A DNA stretch of 64,000 nucleotides from Parapedobacter lycopersici (GTDB lineage Bacteria; Bacteroidota; Bacteroidia; Sphingobacteriales; Sphingobacteriaceae): assembly GCF_024643285.1 (NCBI RefSeq), contig NZ_JAMSLW010000003.1, positions 248,001 to 312,000 on the forward strand, given 5' to 3'. The notes beneath the pieces are model-generated. The model did not search any database. It was not told where the DNA came from and saw only the letters and a program-made list of their open reading frames with translations. Made by a program: the position numbers and the translations under genes. Positions 52,147-60,686 of this stretch are shown piece after piece (the stretch's first letter is position 1; the number at the start of each line of letters is the position of its first letter).

Positions 52147-52202
52147 ATCAGATAAAATTAGGGTAATGGATATTCCTTTTACAGGCGATGATCCAAATCG
52201 GG

Positions 52203-52233
52203 CAAATATACTGGTAGGTTTGCTTTCTGTCAA
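52203..52233 (-). promoter_or_regulatory. Promoter of the DUF4412 gene
   Basis: On the minus strand TTG (52233-52231), 20 nt, then TATATTTG (52210-52203). Predicted start near 52196, giving a leader of about 50 nt before ATG 52146. Confidence 0.55.
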
Positions 52234-52409
52234 TTCATTCCGACTATTTAACGGTAATTTCATGTTATTGCGCATTGCCTGTAGCCAGCTTTTATGACAG
52301 CTGCTAAGTAATATAAAATGAAGGGGCTTATCAATCCATGAAAATAGGGATTTTTAACCAAAAAGATGGTATTTTTACTGCTGCGTACCTATTTCAGGCA
52401 CATAACATC

Positions 52410-52712
52410 ATGATTTACATTACGCAGCTTGTTTATATCCGGGATTCGAAAGCAGCAATATTCCATCAATTCGAGGAGTATGCGCTTCCCATTATTCCAA
52501 AATACAACGGGGTGTTGCTGTTGCGTATCCGGCCGGACCAGCCGGCATTTATAGAAGCCAACATGGAAACACCCTATGAAATTCATTTGGTTAGTTTTCC
52601 ATCTGATTCCGATTTTCAGCGCTTTATGCAGGACGAAGAAAGAAAACAGTTTCTACACCTCAAGGAAGACTCGATAAAATCCGTTGTGCTCATCAAAGGA
52701 GAGCAGCTTTAA
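52410..52712 (+). CDS. DUF1330-like protein
   Basis: A 100-aa cytoplasmic protein starting at ATG 52410 (MIYITQLVYIRDSKAAIFHQFEEYALPI). The ferredoxin-like alpha/beta pattern, the PIIPKYNGVLLLRIRP segment and LVSFPSDSDFQRFMQDEERKQFLHLKED match the DUF1330/dimeric alpha-beta-barrel group. The longer upstream open frame is not conserved in look and is left out. Function unknown; it stands alone. Confidence 0.8.
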   Translation: MIYITQLVYIRDSKAAIFHQFEEYALPIIPKYNGVLLLRIRPDQPAFIEANMETPYEIHLVSFPSDSDFQRFMQDEERKQFLHLKEDSIKSVVLIKGEQL

Positions 52713-52798
52713 TGCGTTTTGTGGGCAGCCCTGTCGCCGGACAATGGATGGCGTTTTTCCTATCAGGCCCGTACGATCGCTAAAATGGGATATAGCAG

Positions 52799-53467
52799 CT
52801 ATTCCACGTCGGCTGTCAATATTCGCTTCATTACATTTTCCACGATGGCATCACAATAAATTAAGTTAAACGCGAACAGCTCCCCAACAGCGTATTTTTT
52901 TTCTATTTCACGCCGCAACATTGCCCGTGATCGGTTGAGCCGGACTTTTACGTTTGATTCGCTGATATGCAACAGGCCGGCTGTCTCCGACACATTCAGG
53001 CCATTTATTTCCCGGAGAGAAAATACCATCCGGTAATCAAAGGGAATCCGGCGAAGTGCGTCTTCGATGATATGCGTCAATTCCCGGTTTTGCATCAATC
53101 GTTCCACATCATTATTCGGGTCGGTAAACATCGGTTTTGAATCGTCATGTACATCCTGTATGATTTCATTTTTAAAACTGGGTTTTTCACGTTTTCTGTA
53201 GCAGTTATTCATCATAATACGGATTATCCATGTCTTAAAGCTGGAACGGCCCTCAAAGCGTATCAAATCTTTGTATGCGTCAATGAAGGTTTCCTGCATT
53301 AAATCCTGGGTGTCTTCATGATTATAATTGTATGCCCTGCCGACCTTGTAGAGATACGGGTTGAACCGCCTTACGATAATTTCATAAAGTGATTTTTCTC
53401 CCGCTAGAATCTGTTGGATAATTTCTGTCTCCGTAATTTTTTCAAACGAAATCATTGCTATACCCAT
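52799..53467 (-). CDS. RNA polymerase ECF sigma-70 factor (RpoE-like)
   Basis: A 222-aa ECF sigma factor, different in type from the FecR-linked ones. Region 2: LYEIIVRRFNPYLYKVGRAYNYNHEDTQDLMQETF-like helices and FKTWIIRIMMNNCYRKR. Region 4: LRRIPFDYRMVFSLREINGLNVSETAGLLHISESNVKVRLNRSRAMLRREI. A C-terminal extension of about 30 residues (YAVGELFAFNLIYCDAIVENVM) follows. No anti-sigma gene is next to it. Its start codon overlaps by 1 base the stop of a DoxX-like membrane gene (TAATG), implying translational coupling. Confidence 0.93.
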   Translation of the reverse strand: MGIAMISFEKITETEIIQQILAGEKSLYEIIVRRFNPYLYKVGRAYNYNHEDTQDLMQETFIDAYKDLIRFEGRSSFKTWIIRIMMNNCYRKREKPSFKNEIIQDVHDDSKPMFTDPNNDVERLMQNRELTHIIEDALRRIPFDYRMVFSLREINGLNVSETAGLLHISESNVKVRLNRSRAMLRREIEKKYAVGELFAFNLIYCDAIVENVMKRILTADVE

Positions 53468-53850
53468 TACGCCATGACCCGGGATATCCTTGCCATTGCA
53501 AAAGCCGAAATTGCCATCACTAAATCACGCACGGCCACATCTGCATAGTTAAAATCAAGTAGCAGGGTCAGCGCAATCAACGTGAGCCATGCTGCAACAA
53601 TATATCCGCCAATTTCGGGTTTTTTCAGGACAATGAGGCCCGCAACAATTTCAATCACACCTACGATCGTCATGAAGGTGGTAGCCGAAAAAGGCAATAG
53701 TCCCGTTATTGATGGGTTAAGGTATTGCTCCCAGTGGGTAAGCAGATTGATGAACTTGTCCGCGCCGGCGACGACCGGTACAATTACAAATGTAAACTTT
53801 AATAGGTTGAAGGGCTGTGCAAGCAGCTGCTGTACGTTTTTGATTTCCAT
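53467..53850 (-). CDS. DoxX-like small membrane protein
   Basis: A 127-aa membrane protein with about four helices: FTFVIVPVVAGADKFINLL, TFMTIVGVIEIVAGLIVL, GYIVAAWLTLIALTLLL and the C-terminal VRDLVMAISAFAMARI. The pattern of helix 1 followed by GADKFINLLTHWEQYL resembles DoxX/tDoxX proteins. The function is unknown. It is coupled to the ECF sigma gene by a TAATG overlap, so it may modulate that sigma factor, which is an inference. Confidence 0.75.
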   Translation of the reverse strand: MEIKNVQQLLAQPFNLLKFTFVIVPVVAGADKFINLLTHWEQYLNPSITGLLPFSATTFMTIVGVIEIVAGLIVLKKPEIGGYIVAAWLTLIALTLLLDFNYADVAVRDLVMAISAFAMARISRVMA

Positions 53851-53939
53851 TTTTTGTTTTTTTAAGACGATTTATACTTCTTAGGGTATATGAAAAATGG
53901 AAAGGTTACAAAATCTGTAAAAATCCGTGTGGTGGCCCC

Positions 53940-55073
53940 TTACACCGGTATTGCTTTGCGCCGGAAATAGCACACGTGAAAAACGATATACGAGAGGGTA
54001 AACTGCATGGCGATGAGTAACTCACTGTGAGCATACAGGAGCAGTATCATCGTCACAATATACCATGCAAATGTATACCGGATGTACACCCAGGCGGCCG
54101 GTCCACTAAGGTAGTTCGCCATTTGTGTTACCAATGCACCACTTAACAAAATCAGCCCACCCTGTACTGCTATGGGACTATCGAACAAAACAAACAATCC
54201 GATCAGTTCGGGCAGCACCAATAGCAGTGTACTGATCACGGTAGCGCCGTAAACAGTCGCCCGCGGTATCGGAAGCTGCTGAAGGAAATACAGGTGCCGC
54301 TCCAAAAACAGTTGAACCGGATAGGCCAGTATGCTGTGCGCCAGCGCCATGCTGGCCACCATCGTATAGGCCACCAGCCATTGCCTGTCAGCATCGGCCA
54401 GAAAAGAGGCGCTTACCGCAAATAGCATCGCCGATAGGCCTTTCACCAATAAAAATGAAGCTTTGCGATGCAGTAATACTTCCAGCAGTGGAATAGCCGG
54501 CAACGGTTTCTTCCAGCGGCGGCTGAGCCGAAACAACCAGCCGGGACGCCCCCGCCCATACACATAAGTGTTAAACCGATAAACATAAACTGCCGCGCTG
54601 GCCAGTGCCAATAGCAGGATGACCAGTGCCGTGAGAACAAAAGCGCCATATTCCGCTATGGTCACCGCATAAATCCCTACCAGCAGCCAGTAGATCAGTA
54701 AAGGGATAAAGATAAACAGCTGATACAGGAACCACGCCGCAAACTGGGTGCGCCGCGGCAATGCGCTCGCACTGTATCGCCAGAACAAGTGTTCCGGTTC
54801 CAGGCTTTCTTTCCAGATAAATCGCCAGCTTTTTACGGTATAAAAAACCCATAAGGTATATACGACAATGCCAAAAACCGGCGTCTGGATAAACGCCAGC
54901 AGCATGGAAAAAACCAGGTAGCGGTGCTGTTCCGCATCGTGGATGTGCCCTGCCGTTTTAATGAACACACCGTAACCAAAGAGCAATATGGTTGCGTACA
55001 GCAGGAAAGTGCTGTTTACCCGGTAGAACTTTCCGCCGAATACTTTTACCAGTGCTTTAGCCAGTATAATCAT
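53940..55073 (-). CDS. ABC transporter membrane subunit (exporter-like), unknown substrate
   Basis: A 377-aa integral membrane protein with about ten helices. The long open frame reaches 55244, but I start at ATG 55073 (MIILAKALVKVFGG) because it overlaps the stop of the ATPase gene by 4 bp (ATGA). The upstream part would be antisense-like sequence inside that gene. No motif identifies the substrate. Pairing with one ATPase subunit suggests an ABC-2-like exporter or a Bacteroidota-specific permease. Confidence 0.78.
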   Translation of the reverse strand: MIILAKALVKVFGGKFYRVNSTFLLYATILLFGYGVFIKTAGHIHDAEQHRYLVFSMLLAFIQTPVFGIVVYTLWVFYTVKSWRFIWKESLEPEHLFWRYSASALPRRTQFAAWFLYQLFIFIPLLIYWLLVGIYAVTIAEYGAFVLTALVILLLALASAAVYVYRFNTYVYGRGRPGWLFRLSRRWKKPLPAIPLLEVLLHRKASFLLVKGLSAMLFAVSASFLADADRQWLVAYTMVASMALAHSILAYPVQLFLERHLYFLQQLPIPRATVYGATVISTLLLVLPELIGLFVLFDSPIAVQGGLILLSGALVTQMANYLSGPAAWVYIRYTFAWYIVTMILLLYAHSELLIAMQFTLSYIVFHVCYFRRKAIPV

Positions 55074-55708
55074 AAGGCGGCAGCAGGGTGTAAGCCACCG
55101 TCGAGCAACAGCCACTGTTCCTGTATGGAGATACCCGGTGGAAATGCCTGGTGGGAGGTAAGTACAAAGCTGGTTCCCTGTAACCGCCGTTCTTCCACCC
55201 ACAGCGAAAGACTGTTTATCGCCTGTTCGTCCAGTGTGATGCACGGCTCATCCAGCAGGATATAGTGCGAATCGTCAAGGAATGCCAATAATAACGATAG
55301 TTTTTTAACCATACCGGCCGAGTATTCCTGGACGGGGAATGACAGGTAGTCCGCCATGCCGAACTCGGCAATGAATTTCTGCTTCCGGGCAGTGTTTCCC
55401 CGCTTGGCCCGCATGAATAAACCAACCAGATCCAGCCCGGTCATAAACGCGGGGAATCTTGGTTCACTCTCCGCGAACGCGATCCTACGGCGATAGGCCA
55501 TCGGCTGTTTGCGGAGATTCAGTCCGCCGAGGATGACATCCCCCTCATAGGCCAGCAAGCCCGCCATTATTTTCAATAATGTGCTTTTGCCCGAACCATT
55601 CCTTCCCTGAATCCAGGTTACACCTTCACAGAATTGATGTGCTGGAATGTCCAGTACCGTTTTATAGCCGTATCGTTTGGAGAGCCTGCTTATGGTTAAT
55701 GCGTGCAT
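55070..55708 (-). CDS. ABC transporter ATP-binding protein
   Basis: A 212-aa nucleotide-binding subunit. Walker A is GRNGSGKST (35-43). The signature region is EYSAGMVKKLSLLLAF, a slightly degenerate LSGGQ (YSAGM). Walker B is HYILLDEP, followed by a switch His (LTSHQAFPP). It drives the permease encoded immediately downstream, with a 4-bp ATGA overlap. A hairpin with a T run on the minus strand lies about 115 nt upstream (55824-55839) and could attenuate the operon. Confidence 0.93.
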   Translation of the reverse strand: MHALTISRLSKRYGYKTVLDIPAHQFCEGVTWIQGRNGSGKSTLLKIMAGLLAYEGDVILGGLNLRKQPMAYRRRIAFAESEPRFPAFMTGLDLVGLFMRAKRGNTARKQKFIAEFGMADYLSFPVQEYSAGMVKKLSLLLAFLDDSHYILLDEPCITLDEQAINSLSLWVEERRLQGTSFVLTSHQAFPPGISIQEQWLLLDGGLHPAAAL

Positions 55709-55818
55709 GAATAGTAAAACTTGTCGGTAGGTAAGACGGCCGGACCATCATGTTGTTACACGATAATCGGCTGAGGGAGGTAGTACTTAGCTGTCACTGC
55801 ACCTGACTGAGTCGCCTC

Positions 55819-55839
55819 AAAAAACCCCCTTTGGGGGGT
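55819..55839 (-). terminator. Hairpin with T run upstream of the ABC operon
   Basis: Read on the minus strand: ACCCCCC, loop AAA, GGGGG, then six T. This is a compact intrinsic terminator or attenuator facing left. There is no minus-strand gene between it and 56003, so it may trim leader transcripts of the ABC operon or stop antisense read-through from the barrel gene region. Confidence 0.45.
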
Positions 55840-56002
55840 GTCGCCGCACTGTGGGCACCGCTAACTTTGCCTGCACTATCCCGAAGGAGTATCATTACAT
55901 CAACGGGTATTAAAAACTGAACATGATACCAGCTGTCAGAAAGCAATCACAATGATACTGTTGAAGAATAGGAAAATTAACCCTCAATAAACAATTATTT
56001 TT

Positions 56003-56539
56003 ATGAAAAAAGCAATCTTAATCTTAATGGCTGTCACCATGGTCACACTGGCCAACGCGCAGCCTTTCCAAAAAGGAACAACCATGGTAAATGCCGGTGT
56101 TGGCCTGGGTACCGCTTTGGGCGGACTCGGGAAGGCGCGCCCTGCCATCAGCGTTTCGCTTGATCACGGTTTCTGGGAAATCGGCGGCCCGGGAGTCATC
56201 AGCCTCGGCGGCTATATCGGAAACACGGGGTATAAATATACCGACCCCGGGTACACCGCCAAATGGAATTACATTATCGTTGGGGCACGGGGTGCTTACC
56301 ACTATAATGGCTTTGAGCTTCCTGAACTGGATGTTTATGGCGGCGCCATGCTGGGTTATAATATTGTCAGCTATTCCGCAGACGGTGGGGGCACGGAGCT
56401 AAGTAACAGTTACGGCAGCGGTCTCGGGTTTTCCGGCTTTTTGGGTGGGCGCTGGCTTTTCAATAGTAATTTGGGTGCGTATGCAGAACTGGGTTACGGC
56501 GTTTCCGTCCTGTCGGCGGGGCTAACGTTTAAATTCTGA
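56003..56539 (+). CDS. Outer-membrane beta-barrel protein, unknown function
   Basis: A 178-aa secreted protein with a signal peptide ending at NAQ (about 20). Gly- and aromatic-rich strands follow (TMVNAGVGLGTALGG, WNYIIVGARGAYHY, LDVYGGAMLGYNIVSY, FSGFLGGRWLF), and the C-terminus AGLTFKF ends in Phe as expected for BAM-inserted barrels. A specific family is not recognised. A TAACTTTG -7-like element at 55862-55869 may serve it, though its upstream box is poor. A bidirectional terminator lies 83 nt downstream. Confidence 0.8.
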   Translation: MKKAILILMAVTMVTLANAQPFQKGTTMVNAGVGLGTALGGLGKARPAISVSLDHGFWEIGGPGVISLGGYIGNTGYKYTDPGYTAKWNYIIVGARGAYHYNGFELPELDVYGGAMLGYNIVSYSADGGGTELSNSYGSGLGFSGFLGGRWLFNSNLGAYAELGYGVSVLSAGLTFKF

Positions 56540-56621
56540 CCATACTTATCAGCTTATTATCCAGATAATAGCACATTGGTTATGCAATGACCGTGTACTT
56601 GCGTGTTCGCACGGTTAAAAA

Positions 56622-56650
56622 GGGGGCTGTCTAAAAAGACAGCCTCTTTT
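56622..56650. terminator. Bidirectional rho-independent terminator
   Basis: GGCTGTCT (56625-56632) pairs with AGACAGCC (56637-56644) across an AAAA loop, extended by G-C and G-U pairs. TTTT follows on the plus strand, and the minus strand reads CCCCCTTTTT after the stem. It serves both convergent genes (56003-56539 and 56724-57062). Confidence 0.8.
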
Positions 56651-56723
56651 CATTTTGGTAGACCTGCTATTTTTAGCACCGGATGATAGGTCCGCTTGCC
56701 TTAGCAGCCCGACACGCGATGCA

Positions 56724-57062
56724 TCAGTCGGTATACTTGACGGCCTTTGCTTTTTGATACTTTTCTGTTTCATCTGACCCCGCATAATCAAAACCCAGAA
56801 TGATTACTGCATCCGCTCCCACTTCCTGGCCTTTCGCGATGATTTGTTTCTTGGCCCATTCGTCACCATTTAATCCCGGTGATTTTTCTGAAATGTGGCC
56901 GATCACCTTATATTCCCGCTTCACGTCTTTAGCCGAGTAGAATACCTCAATGGCCGTTGTCGGTGCATACCGGTCGCCCACATATGCCGTAGTCGCACAC
57001 GCGCCCAGCAGCAGTAAAATTCCCGCAATGAAAAGGGGTCGGCATCTTTTTGTAAATGTCAT
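56724..57062 (-). CDS. Small lipoprotein, unknown function
   Basis: A 112-aa lipoprotein starting at ATG 57062, giving the signal FIAGILLLLGAC (Cys near 22). The mature part has YAPTTAIEVFYSAKDVKREYKVIGHISEKS and AKKQIIAKGQEVGADAVIILGFDYAG, resembling small heavy-metal-binding-like (YbjQ-type) alpha/beta folds seen in envelope lipoproteins. This is by pattern only. It is monocistronic, ending at the bidirectional terminator. Confidence 0.75.
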   Translation of the reverse strand: MTFTKRCRPLFIAGILLLLGACATTAYVGDRYAPTTAIEVFYSAKDVKREYKVIGHISEKSPGLNGDEWAKKQIIAKGQEVGADAVIILGFDYAGSDETEKYQKAKAVKYTD

Positions 57063-57368
57063 CCAAGCAAACATAACCAAATCTGCCTTTATCTGCAAGA
57101 CATGGGTATATCTGAACGGCGCTAAATAACGAGACGATCGCTGAGGGGCAGAAAGCTTAGGGCAGACCAGAAGCCAGGCAATTCCGGCAATGCTGAAAAT
57201 AGCCTGCGCGGTAGGACAGGTCCCGCTGTCTTTGCACGGCTTTGAAATTTATGGAAAATAAGATATATTAGTCGCGGCCGGCGCGCAAAACACCGCGCCA
57301 TTAGCCCAATGGGTACCCACACGGTATTTATCCTGCTGGGATACCAGATTACCAAATATAAACGGAAA
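57063..57368. other. Divergent intergenic region before the GMC gene
   Basis: This 306-bp gap holds a candidate promoter at 57241-57271 for the GMC gene and a short hairpin GGCGCG-N8-CGCGCC (57280-57299) at the predicted start of its transcript. A palindrome TGGGTACCCA lies at 57310-57319. I see no gene in it; the open frame extending back to 57309 is not used. Confidence 0.45.
57241..57271 (+). promoter_or_regulatory. Candidate promoter of the GMC oxidoreductase gene
   Basis: TTTG (57241-57244), 19 nt, then TATATTAG (57264-57271), one mismatch from TAnnTTTG. Predicted start near 57278, giving a leader of about 90 nt. Confidence 0.45.
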
Positions 57369-59054
57369 ATGTCTTCAGATAAGCATACATACGATGCCAT
57401 CGTCATCGGATCGGGGATCAGTGGCGGATGGGCAGCAAAGGAATTGTGCGAAAAAGGATTGAAAACCCTTCTGCTGGAACGCGGGCGGAATGTGGAACAC
57501 GTGAAAGATTACCCTAACGCATCAAAACCGATCTGGGAATACCCTTACCGGCTCAACCGTTCGCAGGAGATGATCCGCGAGCGGCCACTCCAATCGAGGC
57601 ACTGGCCGATGAACGAACGCAATGTCCAGTTCATGGCTAATGATATCGAAAACCCGTACGAGGAAGTTAAGCGGTTCGACTGGATCAGGGGATACCAGGT
57701 GGGCGGCAAGTCGTTAACCTGGGGCCGGCAATGCTACCGCTGGAGCGACCTGGACTTTGAAGCAAACCTGAAGGATGGAATCGCGGTGGATTGGCCCATC
57801 CGCTATCAGGATATTGCACCCTGGTACAGCTACGTTGAACGTTTTGTAGGTATTAGTGGCAGCCGGGAGGGACTTTCCATACTGCCGGACGGCGAATTTA
57901 TGCCGCCGATGGAGATGAACGTGGTGGAGAAAGCCGTCGCCGCCCGCATACGTCAGCACTACCGCGATAGCCGGCGAATGTTTATCGGCCGGGTAGCCAA
58001 CCTCACGAAGCCGCTTCCGGGCCGTGTCAACTGCCAATACCAGAACCAGTGCGACGCCGGCTGCAATTTCGGTGGCTACTTCAGTACCCAGTCGTCTACG
58101 CTGCCGGCGGCGGTTAAAACAGGTAACCTGACGCTGCGTCCGTGGTCTATTGTGATGAATATCCTTTACGATAAGGACAGCGGAAAAGCGAAAGGCGTAA
58201 CGGTGCTCGATGCGCAAAACAACCAGACCTATGAATACTATGCCAAGGTGATTTTCCTGAATGCCTCCACATTGAACAGTGCCTGGGTGCTGATGAATTC
58301 CGCAACCGATGTGTGGGAAAGCGGTCTCGGCAGCAGTAGCGGCGAGCTGGGGCATAACATCATGGACCATACGCTGAACAATGGTGCATCAGGTACATTC
58401 GAAGGCTTTGATGACCGTTACATTTTTGGGCGTCGGGCCAATGGCATTTACATCCCCCGGTTTCAGAATGTAGGCGGGGATAAACGGCCCTATTTGCGGG
58501 GCTTTGGCTATCAGGGCAGTGCTTCGCGGACAGGTTGGAAGCGCGATGTCCGCGAACTGAGCATCGGAGCCAGCCTGAAAGAAGAGCTCTGTGAGCCGGG
58601 CATGTGGCAGATGGGGCTTACGGGTTTTGGCGAAATTCTGCCCTATCATGAAAACAAGGTTTACCTGAGCAAAAATGTCCGGGATAAGTGGGGACTGCCG
58701 GTGTTGGTGATGGATGCGGAAATCAAGGAAAATGAAAAAGCCATCATCGAAGATATCGTTAAAGAGGCCAGTGAAATGCTTACCGTCGCCGGCGCCACCG
58801 ATGTGCAGGAACGCAAAACCCCGTTCTACCTGGGGCAGGGTATTCACGAAATGGGCGCTGCCAGAATGGGGAGAGATCCAAAAACATCGGTTTTGAATGC
58901 TTATAACCAGGTCTGGGATGCTAAAAATGTATTTGTTACCGACGGGGCTGCGATGACATCAGCCGCATGTGTCAATCCCTCGCTTACCTACATGGCACTG
59001 ACTGCGCGGGCCGTGGACTATGCTGTCACTGCCTTAAAAAAGGGTGATCTTTGA
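57369..59054 (+). CDS. GMC-family FAD oxidoreductase
   Basis: A 561-aa flavoenzyme of the glucose-methanol-choline group. The FAD Rossmann motif VIGSGISGGWAAKELCEKG lies near the N-terminus (about 13-31). QVGGKSLTWGRQCYRWSDLDF is the typical substrate-side segment. The C-terminal GMC domain contains GQGIHEMGAARMGRDPKTSVLN and NVFVTDGAAMTSAACVNPSLTYMALTAR, with His in the active-site position. Start chosen at ATG 57369, which begins just before the FAD motif. No Tat signal is present, so it is likely cytoplasmic. Bacteroidota members act on sugars or polyols; the substrate here is unknown. It ends before the phased repeat array. Confidence 0.92.
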   Translation: MSSDKHTYDAIVIGSGISGGWAAKELCEKGLKTLLLERGRNVEHVKDYPNASKPIWEYPYRLNRSQEMIRERPLQSRHWPMNERNVQFMANDIENPYEEVKRFDWIRGYQVGGKSLTWGRQCYRWSDLDFEANLKDGIAVDWPIRYQDIAPWYSYVERFVGISGSREGLSILPDGEFMPPMEMNVVEKAVAARIRQHYRDSRRMFIGRVANLTKPLPGRVNCQYQNQCDAGCNFGGYFSTQSSTLPAAVKTGNLTLRPWSIVMNILYDKDSGKAKGVTVLDAQNNQTYEYYAKVIFLNASTLNSAWVLMNSATDVWESGLGSSSGELGHNIMDHTLNNGASGTFEGFDDRYIFGRRANGIYIPRFQNVGGDKRPYLRGFGYQGSASRTGWKRDVRELSIGASLKEELCEPGMWQMGLTGFGEILPYHENKVYLSKNVRDKWGLPVLVMDAEIKENEKAIIEDIVKEASEMLTVAGATDVQERKTPFYLGQGIHEMGAARMGRDPKTSVLNAYNQVWDAKNVFVTDGAAMTSAACVNPSLTYMALTARAVDYAVTALKKGDL

Positions 59055-59425
59055 AAATGCCAAGCTAAATATGGCGCGGGTCCCATGCACACCTTGAAAA
59101 TAGACATGGGCGAATGAACCGGTAGGTTCTTCTTCGAATGCTGGATGGTCTTCGAGTGGTCTTCGGGCGTTGTTCGAGTGCGCTTCGACTGTTCTTCGAG
59201 ACTTGTTCGACCCTTGTTCGAGTCGGCTTCGACTCCGCTTCGAGGTTGCTCGGCGTGCAACGCGTTGCGGTCCGAAGACTTCCGGGAAGATCCCCGAAGC
59301 TGCCCCGGAGGAATACCGAACCTGGGCCGAAGCCGACTCGAACATTACCCAAACATCTTCCGAACACGACTTAACGGTTTTTGGGCGCTTGTTTACATAG
59401 GCATTGCTACGGGAGATTGGCTCCC
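59055..59425. other. Convergent intergenic region holding a phased repeat array
   Basis: This 371-bp gap between the GMC and DUF2200 genes (tail to tail) holds the repeat array at 59151-59364 and no gene. Open frames that cross the array on both strands arise because the repeat contains few stop codons. Confidence 0.7.
59151..59364. repeat. Dyad-symmetric array of 11-bp-phased TTCGR repeats
   Basis: Left arm: TTCGA or TTCGG begins at 59151, 59162, 59173, 59184, 59195, 59206, 59217, 59228 and 59239, an exact 11-bp period. Right arm: the inverted motif (CCGAA, TCGAA, CCGGA or CCAAA) begins at 59272, 59294, 59305, 59316, 59327, 59338, 59349 and 59360, with a degenerate unit at 59283. The two arms mirror each other around 59257.5. 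Between them is the perfect palindrome GCAACGCGTTGC (59257-59268). The six bases between cores vary. An 11-bp period places each core on one face of the helix, so a DNA-binding or architectural role is likely. It is not coding. Confidence 0.85.
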
Positions 59426-59782
59426 TTACTTCCTTAAAATTTTCTCCATTACCTTTCCTTTCGCCAATTCATCCACCAGTTTATCCAAATAGCGGACCTG
59501 CTGTACGAGCTTGTCTTCAATTTCCTCCACCCGATACCCGCAGATTACCCCGGTAATTTTTGAAGCATCCGGATTCATCCGGGGTGCTTCGGCGAAAAAG
59601 GTTTCAAAGGTTGTCTTCCTGTCAATCTGCTGCTGCAATGTGTGTTCGTCGTAGCCTGTTAGCCAAAAGATAACCGTGTCCACCTCGGCTTTCGTGCGTC
59701 CCTTTTTTTCCGCTTTCTGTATATACATTGGATAGACGCCCGCAAAAGACATGTTATATATTCTTGCTTTATCCATTTTCAT
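59426..59782 (-). CDS. DUF2200 protein
   Basis: A 118-aa cytoplasmic protein of the DUF2200 family: [28 protein letters not shown] near the start, [52 protein letters not shown] at the end. The length is normal for the family, whose function is unknown. A start at the third codon (MDKARI) is also possible. It converges on the GMC gene across the repeat array. Confidence 0.88.
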   Translation of the reverse strand: MKMDKARIYNMSFAGVYPMYIQKAEKKGRTKAEVDTVIFWLTGYDEHTLQQQIDRKTTFETFFAEAPRMNPDASKITGVICGYRVEEIEDKLVQQVRYLDKLVDELAKGKVMEKILRK

Positions 59783-59942
59783 TATTCATTTTGGTATTTT
59801 TTAATTCATTGCGTTTTAGCCTCTGATTACTGCCGTTATTTATAAACATCAAGTACGCATGTTGCTTTCCTTATGCTAATTTACGAAAAGTATGCGCTTT
59901 TATTTTTATATACTTGTGAACTACCATCGATATCAGACTTCC

Positions 59943-60686
59943 ATGAGATACCTGCCGTTTTTCTGCTGTATACTGTTGTGCGGGCTGTCTGCTTGCAAAA
60001 AGACACCCTCTACTGAACCTATTGACCCCGAAACACTGGATGAGGTATGGACGAAACTTGCCATCCCCGGTCAGCAGCGGGGTGTTTCTGCCATTTATGG
60101 CAATATCGATGACACGCTGGTAGTGGCCACGATGTATAAGATTTACCTGACAACGGATCAGGGAAATTCATGGCAGTTGGTGATGGATGCCGGGCGTGGA
60201 ATTTCAGGTTTCGCCAGGGTGGAAGGAGAACTTACCGCATTGGATACATTTACGGACGGTGAAGAGACTGCGCGGACCCCATTTTTGTATTCTACGGACC
60301 ACGGCAAAGCATGGGCTACCGAGGGGAAGTTTGATTACAGGGTATACGACAATATTAAAATCAACCGCAAGCGTGTCTTACTGACTGACGACCTGTATTA
60401 CCGGATTACACCCGGTGTCGTGCTGGTAAATGAATCGACAGGGGAGGAACTTGCGCGTCCGGATGAGATCCACCGGCCCCGCGATGGTGGGGAATATGCC
60501 ATATACTTTCCTTCGGCACGCCGGATGAACTGCTTATACCTGGACGATAACCAACGGCTCTACGTAGGTACGGAAGGCACCCGGTTTGTTTGGAGTATAG
60601 CAGGCAACACCCGGACGTTTCCCACGCATACCGATTTGGCATTCATCTATATTAGTAGGAAGCCGGTTGAGGTGAATGATCTCTAA
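59943..60686 (+). CDS. BNR/sialidase-repeat-like lipoprotein
   Basis: A 247-aa lipoprotein starting at ATG 59943 (signal ending GLSAC). Two Asp-box-like turns typical of BNR/sialidase propellers appear as TTDQGNSW (about 75-82) and STDHGKAW (about 120-127). VYGNIDDTLVVAT-like strands support a partial propeller. The protein is short for a full propeller and lacks enzyme motifs. Function unknown. It stands alone. Confidence 0.72.
   Translation: MRYLPFFCCILLCGLSACKKTPSTEPIDPETLDEVWTKLAIPGQQRGVSAIYGNIDDTLVVATMYKIYLTTDQGNSWQLVMDAGRGISGFARVEGELTALDTFTDGEETARTPFLYSTDHGKAWATEGKFDYRVYDNIKINRKRVLLTDDLYYRITPGVVLVNESTGEELARPDEIHRPRDGGEYAIYFPSARRMNCLYLDDNQRLYVGTEGTRFVWSIAGNTRTFPTHTDLAFIYISRKPVEVNDL

Noticed and set aside
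55074-55244. Upstream extension of the ABC membrane subunit
   Set aside because: It overlaps the ATPase gene in another frame. The ATGA junction at 55073 gives a coupled start and a normal membrane N-terminus.
57310-57319. TGGGTACCCA as a further copy of the GTACC dyad
   Set aside because: It lacks the 14-nt spacer and the CTTTTGGTACTTA half, so it is a simple chance palindrome.
57714-58370. Minus-strand 218-codon open frame inside the GMC gene
   Set aside because: Antisense shadow of a conserved enzyme. GC-rich codons reduce stops on the other strand.
59018-59492. Several open frames of 60-115 codons on both strands across the TTCGR array
   Set aside because: They exist because the 11-bp repeat contains almost no stop codons in any frame. 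Eleven is not a multiple of three, so the repeat cannot encode a regular peptide, and none has a family match.
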